This document shows, one piece after another, positions 28,140 to 40,008 of a DNA stretch of 64,000 nucleotides. Numbering within the stretch: position 1 is the stretch's first letter; each line of letters opens with the position of its first letter. This DNA comes from Cellulomonas cellasea (GTDB lineage: Bacteria; Actinomycetota; Actinomycetes; Actinomycetales; Cellulomonadaceae), in NCBI RefSeq assembly GCF_030372105.1, contig NZ_JAUDBQ010000001.1, positions 360,982-424,981 of the forward strand, written 5' to 3'. A model generated the notes under the pieces. That model was not told the origin of the DNA and searched no databases. It saw nothing but the letters and a program-made list of their open reading frames with translations. Position numbers and translations under genes: made by a program.

Positions 28140-29945
28140 TCAGGCCGGCAGCGCGTCCGCCACGACGCCCGGCAGCGCCACCGGGGACACGTCGAGCGTG
28201 CCGTCCGGCTCGAGCCTGGCCTCCAGGCGCAGCCGCCACCTGTCGTCGGGCAGCGGGTGGTCGGTGCGGAAGTGCCCGCCCCGGCTCTCCGTGCGCGCGA
28301 GCGCTGTGGCCGTGAGCACTGCCGCCACCTGGTGCACGTTCGTGGTCTCCCACTCGGCGGCCTGCGGGTCCGCGACAACACCCCCTGCGCCGACGTGCGC
28401 GTCGGTGCGAACCCGGGCGAGGACGTCCGACGCCGCCAGCAGGCCCTGCGCCGAGCGGAGCACCCCCGGCCCGTCGGACGCCGCCCGCTGGATGCGCGAG
28501 CGCGTCGCGGCCGCCACCAGCGCCGCGGGTCCCGGCCGCTCCACCGGCTCGGCCTGCGTGAGGTCGCCGGCGCCCACGCGGGCCGCGAGGTCCCGGGCCG
28601 CGCGATGCGCGAAGACCAGGCCCTCGAGCAGCGAGTTCGAGGCGAGCCGGTTGGCGCCGTGCACGCCCGTGCAGGCCGCCTCCCCCGCCGCGTACAGGCC
28701 CGGCACCGACGTGCGCCCGTCCAGGTCGGTGACGACGCCGCCCGAGTGGTAATGCTGGGCCGGCGCCACCGGCACCAAGTCAGTGGTCAGGTCGATGCCG
28801 TGCTCCAGCAGCCGCTCGTGGATCGTCGGGAACCGCCGCCGCAGGAACGCCGCGCCCAGGTGGCGGGCGTCCAGCAGCACATGGTCGGAGGACGTGGCGG
28901 CGGCCTGCCGGACGATCGCGTGCGCGACGACGTCGCGGGGGGCGAGCTCGGCCATCGGATGCACCGCGGGCATGAACCGCGCGCCGTCGGTGTCGAGCAG
29001 CAGCGCGCCCTCGCCGCGCACCGCCTCGGAGATGAGCGTCAACTGCCCCTTGGCGTGCGCGCCCAGCCACAGCACCGTCGGGTGGAACTGCACGAACTCG
29101 ACGTCGCCGAGCACCGCGCCAGCCCGCAGCGCCGCCGCCACCCCGTCGCCCGTCGCCTGCGCGGGGTTCGTCGAGGAGCGGAACACCTGGCCGATGCCGC
29201 CCGTCGCGAGCACCACCGCGGGGGCCAGCGCGGCGCCCACGCCATCGCGGGAGCCCTCGCCGATCACGTGCAGCGTCACACCACAGGCGGCGCCGGGGCG
29301 GCCGTCCGGGCCGGGCGGCCCGGTGAGCACATCGAGCACCAGGGCGTTCTCGATGACCTCGATGCCCGGGTCGTCGCGCACCGCCTCGATGCGGGCCACG
29401 AGCGCGCGCGACACCTCCGCGCCCGTGGCGTCGCCGCCCGCGTGGACGATCCGGTCCGCGTGGTGGCCGCCCTCGCGGGTGAGCGCGATCGCGCCATCCG
29501 GCGCGAGGTCGAACAGGGCGCCGCGCCGCACGAGCTCGCGCACCCGGGCAGGGCCCTCGGTGACCAGCACCTCGACGGCTGCGGGGTCGCACAGCCCGCC
29601 GCCCGCGACCAGCGTGTCCGCCAGATGCGCCGACGTGGAGTCGGTGGGGTCGAGCACCGCGGCGATGCCGCCCTGCGCCCACACCGTCGAGCCCGAGACG
29701 AGCTGCCCCTTGGTGACCAGCAGCACATGCGGCACCCGGGTGCGCAGTTCCAGCGCCGCGGTGAGCCCGGCGATGCCGGAGCCGACGACGATCGCGTCGG
29801 CGCGCACCGTCCATCCGGGCGCCGGCGCGGCGAGCCGCGTCGCCAAGCGGACCGCGGCGTCAGGGCTCGCGGTCGGCTCAGCCTGGGCGGGTGATGCGGC
29901 GGCCGGAGCCGTCGCGGTGGTGGCGGGGGCGGGCGCCCCGGTCAC
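28140..29945 (-). CDS. nadB: L-aspartate oxidase
   Basis: FAD enzyme oxidising aspartate to iminosuccinate, the first step of de novo NAD synthesis. 601 residues. An Ala/Pro/Thr-rich N-terminus of about 45 residues comes before the FAD-binding loop [55 protein letters not shown] and [27 protein letters not shown] are the succinate-dehydrogenase/NadB family signatures. The start overlaps the panD stop by 4 bp. The next pathway enzyme, NadA, is not in this window. Confidence 0.96.
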   Translation of the reverse strand: MTGAPAPATTATAPAAASPAQAEPTASPDAAVRLATRLAAPAPGWTVRADAIVVGSGIAGLTAALELRTRVPHVLLVTKGQLVSGSTVWAQGGIAAVLDPTDSTSAHLADTLVAGGGLCDPAAVEVLVTEGPARVRELVRRGALFDLAPDGAIALTREGGHHADRIVHAGGDATGAEVSRALVARIEAVRDDPGIEVIENALVLDVLTGPPGPDGRPGAACGVTLHVIGEGSRDGVGAALAPAVVLATGGIGQVFRSSTNPAQATGDGVAAALRAGAVLGDVEFVQFHPTVLWLGAHAKGQLTLISEAVRGEGALLLDTDGARFMPAVHPMAELAPRDVVAHAIVRQAAATSSDHVLLDARHLGAAFLRRRFPTIHERLLEHGIDLTTDLVPVAPAQHYHSGGVVTDLDGRTSVPGLYAAGEAACTGVHGANRLASNSLLEGLVFAHRAARDLAARVGAGDLTQAEPVERPGPAALVAAATRSRIQRAASDGPGVLRSAQGLLAASDVLARVRTDAHVGAGGVVADPQAAEWETTNVHQVAAVLTATALARTESRGGHFRTDHPLPDDRWRLRLEARLEPDGTLDVSPVALPGVVADALPA

Positions 29946-30412
29946 CAGCTCGAGCCTTGGACCAGCCCACGTCCCTCGGTGAACGGCACCCCGCTGGGCT
30001 CCAGCCCGGACTCCGCAGTCCAGGCCGCGGGCACCTGCCCGGGGTCGTCGCCAGTGTCGATGATGCGGTTCTCGCCGTCGACCAGCACCACATGCGGCTC
30101 ATAGGTGCGGGCCTCGGCGTCGGACATGATGCCGTAGGCGATCAGGATGACGATGTCGCCCGGGTGCACCAGGTGCGCTGCCGCCCCGTTGATGCACACC
30201 TGGCCCGAGCCGCGCTCCCCCGCGATGGCGTAGGTGGTCAGGCGGGAGCCGTTGGTGACGTCGACGACGTCCACCTGCTGGCCCGGCAGCAGGTTCGCGG
30301 CCGCCAGCAGATCGGCGTCGACGGTGATCGACCCGACGTAGTGCAGATCGGCCTGCGTCACCGTCGCGCGGTGGATCTTGCCGATCATCATCGGACGCTG
30401 CAGCGTGGTCAT
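29942..30412 (-). CDS. panD: Aspartate 1-decarboxylase
   Basis: Makes beta-alanine for pantothenate. The proenzyme self-cleaves at Gly-Ser in [10 protein letters not shown] (near residue 27-28) to make the pyruvoyl group. Conserved [15 protein letters not shown] precedes it, and [10 protein letters not shown] and [15 protein letters not shown] follow. 156 residues, with a C-terminal tail of about 25 residues beyond the usual end. 4-bp overlaps with both panC and nadB. Confidence 0.96.
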   Translation of the reverse strand: MTTLQRPMMIGKIHRATVTQADLHYVGSITVDADLLAAANLLPGQQVDVVDVTNGSRLTTYAIAGERGSGQVCINGAAAHLVHPGDIVILIAYGIMSDAEARTYEPHVVLVDGENRIIDTGDDPGQVPAAWTAESGLEPSGVPFTEGRGLVQGSSW

Positions 30413-31365
30413 GCTTCTCCCTGGTGTGCGTCGGCCTGACGCGTGCCTGACACGCCCGCGCCGTGCAGGCCCAGGTCGGACCCGCCCAACTCGAGCGTCG
30501 TGTTGTCGATGAGCCGGACGCCGCCCACCCGCGCGGCGAGCGCGAGCACCGCCGTCCCGCGGTGGTCCGCCGCGACGTCCGCGAATGTGCGGGGGTCGAC
30601 CAGCGCGACGTAGTCCACGTCGATCCGCGCCGCGTCCAGCGCAGCGCGCACACTGGCCCGCAGGTCGTCCGGCGAGGCCCCCGCTCGTGCGGCCTCGGCG
30701 GCGTCGCGCAGCGACCGGGACAGCGCGAGCGCGCGAGCCCGCTGCTCGGGGGTGAGGTAGGAGTTCCGCGAGGAGAGCGCCAAGCCCTCGACGTCGCGCT
30801 GCGTCGGCACGCCGCGCACCTGCACGGGCACGTCGAGGTCCCGCACCATCTGGCGCACCGCGGCCAACTGCTGCGCGTCCTTCTCACCGAACAGGGCCAC
30901 GTCGGGGCGGGTGAGGTGCAGCAGCTTCAGCACGACGGTCAGCACGCCGTCCAGGTGGCCCGGCCGGGACGCGCCCTCGAGCACCTCGCCGATGCGGCCC
31001 GCGCTCACCCGCACCACCGGGTCGCCCTCGGGGTACATCACCTCGGGTGTGGGCGCGAACACCACGTCCCCGGCGCCCAGCAGGCCGTCGCCGGTCAGCG
31101 TCGCCAAGTCGCCGTCCAGGTCGCGGGGGTACCTGTCGAGGTCCTCGCCGGGGCCGAACTGCAACGGGTTGACGAAGATCGACACCACCACCTGGGCGGC
31201 CAGGCGCTTGGCCTCCCGCACCAACTCGACATGCCCGGCGTGCAACGCGCCCATCGTCATCACGACGGCGCGCGCGCCCCCGGCGCCGGTCGACGCCAGC
31301 GCGTCGGCCAACTCCTGGCGGGTGCGGGCCAACGTGGGCGCTCCCACGCTGTCGAGCGGGTTCAT
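30409..31365 (-). CDS. panC: Pantothenate synthetase
   Basis: Joins pantoate and beta-alanine using ATP. 318 residues. The HIGH-like motif is MGALHAGH near residue 37. [40 protein letters not shown] and the KMSKS-like SSRNSYL identify the family. Overlaps DUF2520 and panD by 4 bp each. PanD supplies its beta-alanine, so gene order follows the pathway. Confidence 0.97.
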   Translation of the reverse strand: MNPLDSVGAPTLARTRQELADALASTGAGGARAVVMTMGALHAGHVELVREAKRLAAQVVVSIFVNPLQFGPGEDLDRYPRDLDGDLATLTGDGLLGAGDVVFAPTPEVMYPEGDPVVRVSAGRIGEVLEGASRPGHLDGVLTVVLKLLHLTRPDVALFGEKDAQQLAAVRQMVRDLDVPVQVRGVPTQRDVEGLALSSRNSYLTPEQRARALALSRSLRDAAEAARAGASPDDLRASVRAALDAARIDVDYVALVDPRTFADVAADHRGTAVLALAARVGGVRLIDNTTLELGGSDLGLHGAGVSGTRQADAHQGEA

Positions 31366-32483
31366 GCGTCGTCCTCCTGCGGATCGTGCGGCTGCTGCGG
31401 GTCGTCGGGATCGCGAGGGTCGCGCACGGGGCCACCCGGGTGCTCCCCCTGGTGCAACGCCTCGGACGGCGTGGTCATGCCCGGATCGGCCAGCACGTCC
31501 AGCACGTCGCGCGCGGCGTCCTCACGGAGCTGGCCCGCCGCCAGCGCGCGCTGCGCCGCCGAACGGGCGAGGACACGATAACTGGCGGAGATGTCCGTGG
31601 CGCCGGTGCGGGCGCCGAGCTCGGCCAGCACCTCCGCGTGATCCCGCACGGTCCCCGCGTCGCCGCGGCGCACCGGCCCGGTCAGCGCCGTCAGCGCGCC
31701 GGCCCCGCGCAGCGCGAGCGCCTCGGCCGCCACGTCGGCGCGCTCCCCCGACAGGTCGTCCTGGCCGGATCCCGTGGCCGTGGCCGACTCGCCCCGCAGG
31801 GCGCCGTCGAGCGCGGCGTTCAGCAGCGGCGCCAGCACCCGGCCCGGATCGTCGACCCCGGCGGCAGCGAGCGCCTGGCCCGCCTGCGCGACGAGCACCA
31901 CCAGGTGGTTCGCGCCGTGTGCGAGGGCCGCGTGGTACAGGGCGCGATCCTGCTCGGCGATGACCACCGGCTCCCCGCCGATCTCCACGACGAGGGCCTG
32001 GGCGATCGGCAGCACGGGCCCGGGCGCGGTCACCGCGAACGTGGTGCCCTCCAGCCGGGACAGGTCCAGCGAGGTGCCGGTGAACGTCATCGCGGGGTGC
32101 ATCGCGAGCGGGATGACCCCCGCCGCGCGCGCCGGGGCGAGCACGTCGATGCCATGCCGGCCCGAGGTGTGCGCCACGATCTGCCCAGGCTGCCAGGCGC
32201 CCAGGTCGGCCAGGCCGCTCACCAACCCGGCCAGGGCGTCGTCCGGCACCGCGATCAGCACCAGCTCGGCGCGGCGCACCACCTCCGGCACGTCGACCAC
32301 GGGCACGCCCGGCAGCAGCACCTCCGCGCGCTCACGGGACTCGGCGGAGATCGCGCTCACCGCCACCACAGGGTGCCCGGCGGCGCGCAGCGCACTGCCC
32401 AGCACCGCGCCCACATGCCCTGCGCCGATCACCCCGACGCCCAGGCGCCCGGGTCGGCGCGACGGGTCGCCGCCGGCGCTCAT
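31362..32483 (-). CDS. Rossmann-fold DUF2520 oxidoreductase-like protein
   Basis: 373 residues from the ATG at 32483 (ATGA overlap with the preceding gene). NAD(P)-binding GVIGAGHVGAVLGSALRAAG at the N-terminus, then a helical C-terminal half (LYHAALAHGANHLVVLVAQA). HTSGRHGIDVL and ALHPAMTF are the DUF2520 signatures. The family sits next to panC in many actinobacteria and resembles ketopantoate/6-phosphogluconate dehydrogenases, so it may provide the ketopantoate-reductase step; that is inference. The last 40 residues are Asp/Pro/Gln-rich and probably disordered. Confidence 0.85.
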   Translation of the reverse strand: MSAGGDPSRRPGRLGVGVIGAGHVGAVLGSALRAAGHPVVAVSAISAESRERAEVLLPGVPVVDVPEVVRRAELVLIAVPDDALAGLVSGLADLGAWQPGQIVAHTSGRHGIDVLAPARAAGVIPLAMHPAMTFTGTSLDLSRLEGTTFAVTAPGPVLPIAQALVVEIGGEPVVIAEQDRALYHAALAHGANHLVVLVAQAGQALAAAGVDDPGRVLAPLLNAALDGALRGESATATGSGQDDLSGERADVAAEALALRGAGALTALTGPVRRGDAGTVRDHAEVLAELGARTGATDISASYRVLARSAAQRALAAGQLREDAARDVLDVLADPGMTTPSEALHQGEHPGGPVRDPRDPDDPQQPHDPQEDDA

Positions 32484-33952
32484 GCGTCCTCCGGCCGGCG
32501 CATCCACTGCTCAGGCGTCGCGACCTTGCGGGCCGTGCGAGCCCGGTCGGCCTGCTCGGCGAGCAGCCGCGCGGCGACGTGCTCGTCGAGGTGGTCCACC
32601 GTGGGGCTCACCGGCCCCGGCGTGGAGTGCACCACCATCGAGGCGACCCGCAGCCGCCGCTGGATCGGCCCCTGCTGCAGCGCGAGGGACTGGGTGCGCT
32701 CATGCGGCACGACGACGAGCCGGCGCACGAACCGCCCCGAGCGGATCAGCAGGGCCCGGTCGGTGACCAGCACCCCGCGGCGGCGCCACGCCAGCAGGTC
32801 GAGCCACCGCCCGCGCCGGGGCATCGTGGTGTAGCCGACGTCGCCCCCGGCGCCGGACAGGCCGGCCTCGACCACGGCACGCGGGTCAGGGACGCCGAGA
32901 TCAGGCAGCACCAGCCACAACGCCAGCACCGCCTCATCGCGGGTGCCCACCGGCAGCAGCACGTTCTCCGTGGCGTGATCGGAGTCGCTCGACCCGCCGT
33001 ACCCGGCGACGTTCATCTCCACACGCCACCAGTCCGGGCCCCGCCACAGCGGGCCCTGAGTGATCGACAGCGCCTGCACACGGCCCGGGGGCACCGTCTG
33101 CGCCCGCGCCTCCGTGAGGCCGTGCCGCAGCCGGATGCCGTCCGGCGAGATCGCCGCCCGGAAGTTCGCGCCGCGGTTGAACCGCGTCCAGAAGAAGCCG
33201 ACGAAGCCGAGCAGGCCCGGCACCAGCACGAACGCTGGCCCCAAGTCGCGGCTCACCACAGCGATCACGATCATCGCGATGACGACGACCACCAGCCCGA
33301 CCGTCGCGGCCGAGCGCAGCGTGGCGGCGACGAGCCGCCCCATCGGCACCTCGAAGAGCGGCTGCTCCGGGGCCGCGGGCGCCTGCACCTCGCTCTCCGC
33401 ACGGCGCACCCCCGCGGCGCGCGCGAGCAGCTCGGCGCGCACGGCCTCCGCCTCGGGCTCCCGCAGGAACGCCAACGACACCGCCGAGCCCGATCCACCG
33501 GCGACCTCGAGCCGCAACTCGGCGAGCCCGGTCAGCCGGGCCAACAGCGGCTGCACCACGTCCACCGCCTGCAGGCGGTCCAGCCGCGCCTGCCGCTGCT
33601 GGCGGAACAGCACGCCCTGCTGCAAGTGCACGGCCTCGTCAGTGACGGCGTACCGCGTCATCCGCCACGCGAGCGCGGAGTACCCGAACCCGACCACCAC
33701 GACAGCCGTGATCACCCCGAGCACGATCCGCCAGCCGCCGCCCTCCACCAGCTCGATGGCCCGGCGCAGGTCGTCGCCGAACTGGTAGCTCGCGATCACG
33801 AGGACGCCGACGAGGACCTTCCACCCCTTGATGGCCGGGGTGATGGGGTGCATCCGGCGCCACTCCTGCGGCTCGACGCTCCCCGTCGGCTCCGGCTCGA
33901 CGCCGCCCCTCGACTCCGGCTCGACGCCGCGAGGACCACTGTCGGTGCTCAC
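32480..33952 (-). CDS. PH-domain (bPH2/YdbT-like) membrane protein
   Basis: 490 residues from a GTG at 33952. An acidic, Pro-rich N-terminus with two copies of a GVEPE motif leads to a membrane pair (VLVGVLVIASY, VLGVITAVVVVGFGY). A first bPH2 domain (TDEAVHLQQGVLFRQQRQAR) is followed by a second membrane pair (VGLVVVVIAMIVIAVVS, FVLVPGLLGFVGFFW) and two further bPH2-like units, the last with LIRSGRFVRRLVVVPHERTQ. Equivalent to B. subtilis YdbT and coupled to its YdbS-like partner by a GTGA overlap. Role unknown. Confidence 0.85.
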   Translation of the reverse strand: MSTDSGPRGVEPESRGGVEPEPTGSVEPQEWRRMHPITPAIKGWKVLVGVLVIASYQFGDDLRRAIELVEGGGWRIVLGVITAVVVVGFGYSALAWRMTRYAVTDEAVHLQQGVLFRQQRQARLDRLQAVDVVQPLLARLTGLAELRLEVAGGSGSAVSLAFLREPEAEAVRAELLARAAGVRRAESEVQAPAAPEQPLFEVPMGRLVAATLRSAATVGLVVVVIAMIVIAVVSRDLGPAFVLVPGLLGFVGFFWTRFNRGANFRAAISPDGIRLRHGLTEARAQTVPPGRVQALSITQGPLWRGPDWWRVEMNVAGYGGSSDSDHATENVLLPVGTRDEAVLALWLVLPDLGVPDPRAVVEAGLSGAGGDVGYTTMPRRGRWLDLLAWRRRGVLVTDRALLIRSGRFVRRLVVVPHERTQSLALQQGPIQRRLRVASMVVHSTPGPVSPTVDHLDEHVAARLLAEQADRARTARKVATPEQWMRRPEDA

Positions 33953-34470
33953 AGCCCCGCCAGCCTGGCCTCACCGCGTGACGCGAGCCGGTCCCTCAAC
34001 CGGGCGGCCTCATGCGGGGGCAGGCCGTCGATCGTGGCGTTGGTGCCCGGGGCGGCCGTGTGGAGCTGCACCGAGGCGATCTGGAACCTGCGGGCCAGCG
34101 GGCCGGCGGTCACGTCCACGTACTGCATGCGCCCATACGGCACCACGACCAGCGAGCGCAGCATGATGCCGCGGCGGATGAGCAGGTCGTCGGCCCGCTC
34201 GGCATAGGCCAGCGCACGGACCTGGCGCGGGATCAGCAGTGCCGCCCACACCCCGCACAGCACGACCACGGCGGGCAGCGACCACAGCCAGGGCAGCCCC
34301 GAGAGGACCGCGGGCGCCGCCGTCGCCACCAGCGCGATGACCAGCACGATGCCGGTCGAGGTCAGGCGCGCGGTCGCCAGGCGGGTGGACACCGGCGTCC
34401 AGGTGACGTCCGACGGGTCGAACGGCCCCGGAGCGTCAAGGGCGGCAGCACCGTGCTCATGTGCGGTCAT
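33949..34470 (-). CDS. PH-domain (bPH2/YdbS-like) membrane protein
   Basis: 173 residues. The start is set at the ATG at 34470, which has GGAAGG 9 bases upstream; starts at 34479 and 34503 lack proper spacing. Two membrane segments (VLVIALVATAAPAVLSG and LPAVVVLCGVWAALLI) precede a bPH2 domain (ADDLLIRRGIMLRSLVVVPYGRMQY). Short partner of the larger protein downstream; the YdbS/YdbT pair is common in Gram-positives and may make a membrane complex. Confidence 0.85.
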   Translation of the reverse strand: MTAHEHGAAALDAPGPFDPSDVTWTPVSTRLATARLTSTGIVLVIALVATAAPAVLSGLPWLWSLPAVVVLCGVWAALLIPRQVRALAYAERADDLLIRRGIMLRSLVVVPYGRMQYVDVTAGPLARRFQIASVQLHTAAPGTNATIDGLPPHEAARLRDRLASRGEARLAGL

Positions 34471-34513
34471 GGCCACCATCCTTCCACCGCCCGGCACTTC
34501 CACGGCAGGACGG

Positions 34514-35005
34514 TCAGCCAGCGACCGGCCCCGGATTGTGGTCGCCGCGCCGCGCGGCCTCCTCGCCGTCCTCCGGCGGGACCTGGCAGAACCACTCCAC
34601 GACCAGTCCCACCGCCGCCAGCACCAGCGCGCCGAACGCCGCCAGCGCCGCCGCGCCGGCCCGCCCCCGCTGCGACGCGATGTCCAGGTCGCCCGCGACG
34701 ATCAGCACCTGCGCCAGGTACCACCCGGCGAGCAGCGCGCCGGTGTAGCAGGACGCCTTGGCGAGCACGGCGGTGCGGGCCGCCCGAATCGGGTCCAGCG
34801 TCGGCCGCTTGCCGTGCAGGAACTGCCGCACGGCCCACCCCATCGCGAACACCACGCCCGCGATGACGATCTCCACCACCAGCACGAGCCACGGCACAGT
34901 GGGCGGGGTCACCCTGCGGTTCTCGAGCACCACCAGCAGGAGCCACCCGGCGGAGGTGGTCACCAGCGTGACGAGCAGCAGTGTCTGCCAGCGCGTGCGC
35001 TGCAT
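34514..35005 (-). CDS. DUF3180 membrane protein
   Basis: 163 residues from the ATG at 35005; a GTG one codon earlier would give a 4-bp overlap with folBK. Four membrane helices (LLLVTLVTTSAGWLLLVVLE, LVLVVEIVIAGVVFAMGW, ASCYTGALLAGWYLAQVLIV, ALAAFGALVLAAVGLVVEWF). The basic segment between helices 2 and 3 holds RPTLDPIRAARTAVLAKAS, typical of DUF3180 proteins found beside folK in actinobacteria. Function unknown. Confidence 0.85.
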   Translation of the reverse strand: MQRTRWQTLLLVTLVTTSAGWLLLVVLENRRVTPPTVPWLVLVVEIVIAGVVFAMGWAVRQFLHGKRPTLDPIRAARTAVLAKASCYTGALLAGWYLAQVLIVAGDLDIASQRGRAGAAALAAFGALVLAAVGLVVEWFCQVPPEDGEEAARRGDHNPGPVAG

Positions 35006-36351
35006 CACGCCCGCCAGTCGCCTGCGGTGTGCTGGCTCGGGTGCTGGCTCGGGTGCTGGCCATGCGCCGCGGCGGACGTCCCCGTGGTGGACGGCCCCGC
35101 GTCGCGGCCCTGCTCCGCGTCGGGCTGCGGCTCGGGCTGCGGCGCCGGGACGGGGGCTGTCAGCCAGTCGAGCGCCAACCACCGGATGCCGTCGCGGTCC
35201 GGGGCCGTCGCCGCGAGGGCAGCGACCGGGCCGCCGCCCAGGCCGGGCAGCACCGCGTCGGGGTCCACCTGCGCCCACGGCTGCAGCACGAACGCCCGGG
35301 CGTGCGCCCGGGGGTGCGGCAGCTCGAGGTCGTCGGTGACAGCCAGCGCCGAGCCGACCACGATGAGGTCGATGTCGAGGGTGCGGGGGCCCCAGCGCTC
35401 CGAGCGCTCCCGGCCGTGGGCCTGCTCGATCGCCTGCGTGGCGTGCAGCAGGGCGCGCGGCGCCAGCGTGGTGCGGGCCAGCACCACCGCGTTCAGGTAG
35501 TCGGGCTGCTCCGGGCCGCCGACTGCGGCGGTGCGGGCCAGTGGCGAGACGTCCACCACCTCGAGTCCTGGCACGCGGGCCAGGTCGGTGACCGCCGCGC
35601 GCAGGGTCTCCTGCGCGGAGCCCTGGTTGGCGCCGAGCGCGATCACCACGTCCACCGGATGCGCGGGCGGCACGTCGAGGGCGTCCTGCGGCTCCGGGGC
35701 GTGCGCCGAGCCGTCGGCGGTGGGCTGGCTGCCAGTCTGCAGCACCTCGTGCCAGCTCGGTTGAGGCGCGGCGGCCGGGGCAGGCGGCGGCGCGGCGGCA
35801 GCGGAGGGCGCGACCAGCGGGAAAGCGGCCGTCGAGGTGGGCGGCGCCTGGGCCGGCGTGGGCGCGGACGCCTCAGCCGGTGGGCGGTACGGCTCCGCGG
35901 CGGGGAGCTTGGTCCGGTCGCGGTGGATCGTGACGACCACGTCGTCGAACGGCACGGTGATCGGGGCCTGCGGCTTGTGCACGGAGACGTCGACGGCCAC
36001 GGCCTGGGGGAAGGCCAGCACCGTGGCGGCGATCCGCTCCGCGACCGTCTCGACCAAGTCCGCCGGCTCCCCGGCGAGGACGGCCGCCACCTGCTCGGCG
36101 AGGATGCCGTAGTGCAAGGTGTGCGCGAGGTCGTCCCCCGCGGCGGCCCGGCGCGTGTCGAGGTGCACCACGACGTCCGCCACGAACCGCTGCCCCTCGC
36201 GGCGCTCATGCTCGAAGACCCCGTGGTGGCCGATGGCGGCGATGCCCGCCAGCCGGATCTGGTCGAGGGGCCGGCCCGAGGAGTCGAGGGTGACCCCACC
36301 GGCCCACGGGGCGCCGCCTCCGGGCGCCTGGCTGCCCGCCTCGGTGCTCAC
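35005..36351 (-). CDS. folBK: Bifunctional dihydroneopterin aldolase / HPPK (FolB-FolK fusion)
   Basis: Two consecutive folate steps in one 448-residue chain, starting at a GTG at 36351 (GTGA overlap with folP). FolB at about 32-146: GHHGVFEHERREGQRFVADV and LVETVAERIA with the catalytic Glu/Lys region. A Pro/Ala-rich linker covers about 147-232. FolK at about 233-400: VIALGANQGSAQETLRAAV and RWGPRTLDIDLIVV. A disordered Gln/His/Pro tail covers the last 45 residues. No break in frame between the halves, so the fusion is real in this sequence. Confidence 0.95.
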   Translation of the reverse strand: MSTEAGSQAPGGGAPWAGGVTLDSSGRPLDQIRLAGIAAIGHHGVFEHERREGQRFVADVVVHLDTRRAAAGDDLAHTLHYGILAEQVAAVLAGEPADLVETVAERIAATVLAFPQAVAVDVSVHKPQAPITVPFDDVVVTIHRDRTKLPAAEPYRPPAEASAPTPAQAPPTSTAAFPLVAPSAAAAPPPAPAAAPQPSWHEVLQTGSQPTADGSAHAPEPQDALDVPPAHPVDVVIALGANQGSAQETLRAAVTDLARVPGLEVVDVSPLARTAAVGGPEQPDYLNAVVLARTTLAPRALLHATQAIEQAHGRERSERWGPRTLDIDLIVVGSALAVTDDLELPHPRAHARAFVLQPWAQVDPDAVLPGLGGGPVAALAATAPDRDGIRWLALDWLTAPVPAPQPEPQPDAEQGRDAGPSTTGTSAAAHGQHPSQHPSQHTAGDWRA

Positions 36352-37250
36352 GGCATGTCCTCCCTCGTCGTCGTGGCGCCCTGGTCGTCGGCGCCGTCCC
36401 GCCATGCCGCCGCGACGCGGACCGCGTCCGCTGAGCCTGCCACCTCGTGCACCCGCACGCACCATGCTCCGGCCTGCGCGGCCAGCGCGGACACCGCGGC
36501 AGTTGCTCCGTCACGGGCCAACGGCGGCGCTGGCTCCCCGTCCGGCCCGGCCAGCAGGTGGCCGAGGAACCGCTTGCGGGACGCCCCCACGAGCACGGGG
36601 AACCCGTCGGCGACCAGCTCGGGCAGCCGCCCCAGGAGGGGCCAGTTGCTGCTGCCGGCCTTCGCGAAGCCGAGGCCCGGGTCCAGCACGATCTGCTCGT
36701 CGTGCACCCCGGCGGCCCGCAGCTCCGCGACCCGCTCGGCCAGCTCACGACGCACGTCCGCCACCACGTCGTCGTAGCTGTCGTTCGCGTCCATCACGTC
36801 GGCGTGGCCACGCCAGTGCATCGCCACATAGACCGCGCCGGTCCGCGCCACGGTCGCGTGCATCTCAGGGTCGGCGAGGCCTCCGGAGACGTCGTTGATG
36901 ATCTGCGCCCCTGCGGCCACGGCCTCCCGGGCCACCACCGCCCGCGTGGTGTCGACGCTCACCACCGCTCCCCGGCGGACCAGGTCCTCCACCACGGGCA
37001 GCACCCGCACGAGCTCCTCGTCGACGGGCACGCGCCGCGAGCCGGGCCGCGTGGACTCCCCGCCCACATCCAAGATGTCCGCGCCCTGGCCCATCAGGGT
37101 GACGCCGTGCGCGACGGCGGCGCCCGGCTTGAACCAGCGCCCGCCGTCCGAGAACGAGTCGGGGGTGACGTTGACGACGCCCATGACCAGCGTGCGGTCG
37201 AGCCGCGTCAACTGGTCCGGGAGGGGACGGGGCCGTGTGCCGGTGCTCAC
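36348..37250 (-). CDS. folP: Dihydropteroate synthase
   Basis: Condenses dihydropterin pyrophosphate with p-aminobenzoate; the sulfonamide target. 300 residues. MGVVNVTPDSFSDGG near residue 23, DVGGESTRPGS, INDVSGG, LDPGLGFAK and VGASRKRFLG are the expected loops in order along the TIM barrel. 22 bp after folE and overlapping folBK by 4 bp, giving a folE-folP-folBK pathway operon. Confidence 0.98.
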   Translation of the reverse strand: MSTGTRPRPLPDQLTRLDRTLVMGVVNVTPDSFSDGGRWFKPGAAVAHGVTLMGQGADILDVGGESTRPGSRRVPVDEELVRVLPVVEDLVRRGAVVSVDTTRAVVAREAVAAGAQIINDVSGGLADPEMHATVARTGAVYVAMHWRGHADVMDANDSYDDVVADVRRELAERVAELRAAGVHDEQIVLDPGLGFAKAGSSNWPLLGRLPELVADGFPVLVGASRKRFLGHLLAGPDGEPAPPLARDGATAAVSALAAQAGAWCVRVHEVAGSADAVRVAAAWRDGADDQGATTTREDMP

Positions 37251-37272
37251 GACAACGAGCCTAGGGGGTGTG

Positions 37273-37849
37273 TCAGCCCCGCAGGACGAGGCTCATGGCC
37301 TCGGCGCGGGTGGCGGCCTCGAGCATCTGGCCGCGCACCGCGGAGGTCACGGTGCGGGAGCCGGGCTTGCGGACGCCGCGCATCGACATGCACAGGTGCT
37401 CGCACTCGATCACCACGAGCACGCCCGCCGGCTTGAGGTGGTCGACCAGGGCGTCGGCGATCTGCGTGGTCAGCCGCTCCTGCACCTGGGGGCGCTTGGC
37501 GTACACGTCCACCAGCCGCGCGAGCTTGGACAGCCCGGTGATGCGGCCCTCGGGCCCGGGGATGTAGCCGATGTGCGCGACGCCGTGGAACGGCACCAGG
37601 TGGTGCTCGCACGTCGAGTACACCTCGATGTCCTTGACCAGCACCAGCTCCTGGTGGCCGAGGTCGAAGCTCGTGGTGAGCACGTCCCCGGCGTCCTGGC
37701 GCAGGCCCCGGAAGGTCTCCTCATAGGCGCGCGCGACCCGGGCGGGCGTCTCGAGCAGGCCGTCGCGATCCGGGTCCTCGCCGACAGCGAGCAGCAGCTC
37801 GCGGACGGCCGCCTCGACCCGCTGCGCGTCGTACTCCCCCGCCACCGGC

Positions 37850-37863
<14 letters not shown>
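37273..37863 (-). CDS. folE: GTP cyclohydrolase I
   Basis: First committed step of folate synthesis from GTP. 196 residues from the ATG at 37863. The zinc site uses the Cys and His of [18 protein letters not shown] and the Cys of [26 protein letters not shown] and [15 protein letters not shown] are the other signatures. The start lies inside the end of ftsH (14-bp overlap in another frame), so translation is coupled. Confidence 0.98.
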
Positions 37864-39892
<2,029 letters not shown>

Positions 39893-40008
39893 GGGCGGCG
39901 GGGCGAGACCCCTCATCCCTCCGGTCGCAAGGCTGGGTCTGGGTCGGCTTGAAAACTACACGGTGGAACTGGGGATGACGGCCTCTGTTCGCCCAGGGCA
40001 GGAAGCGG

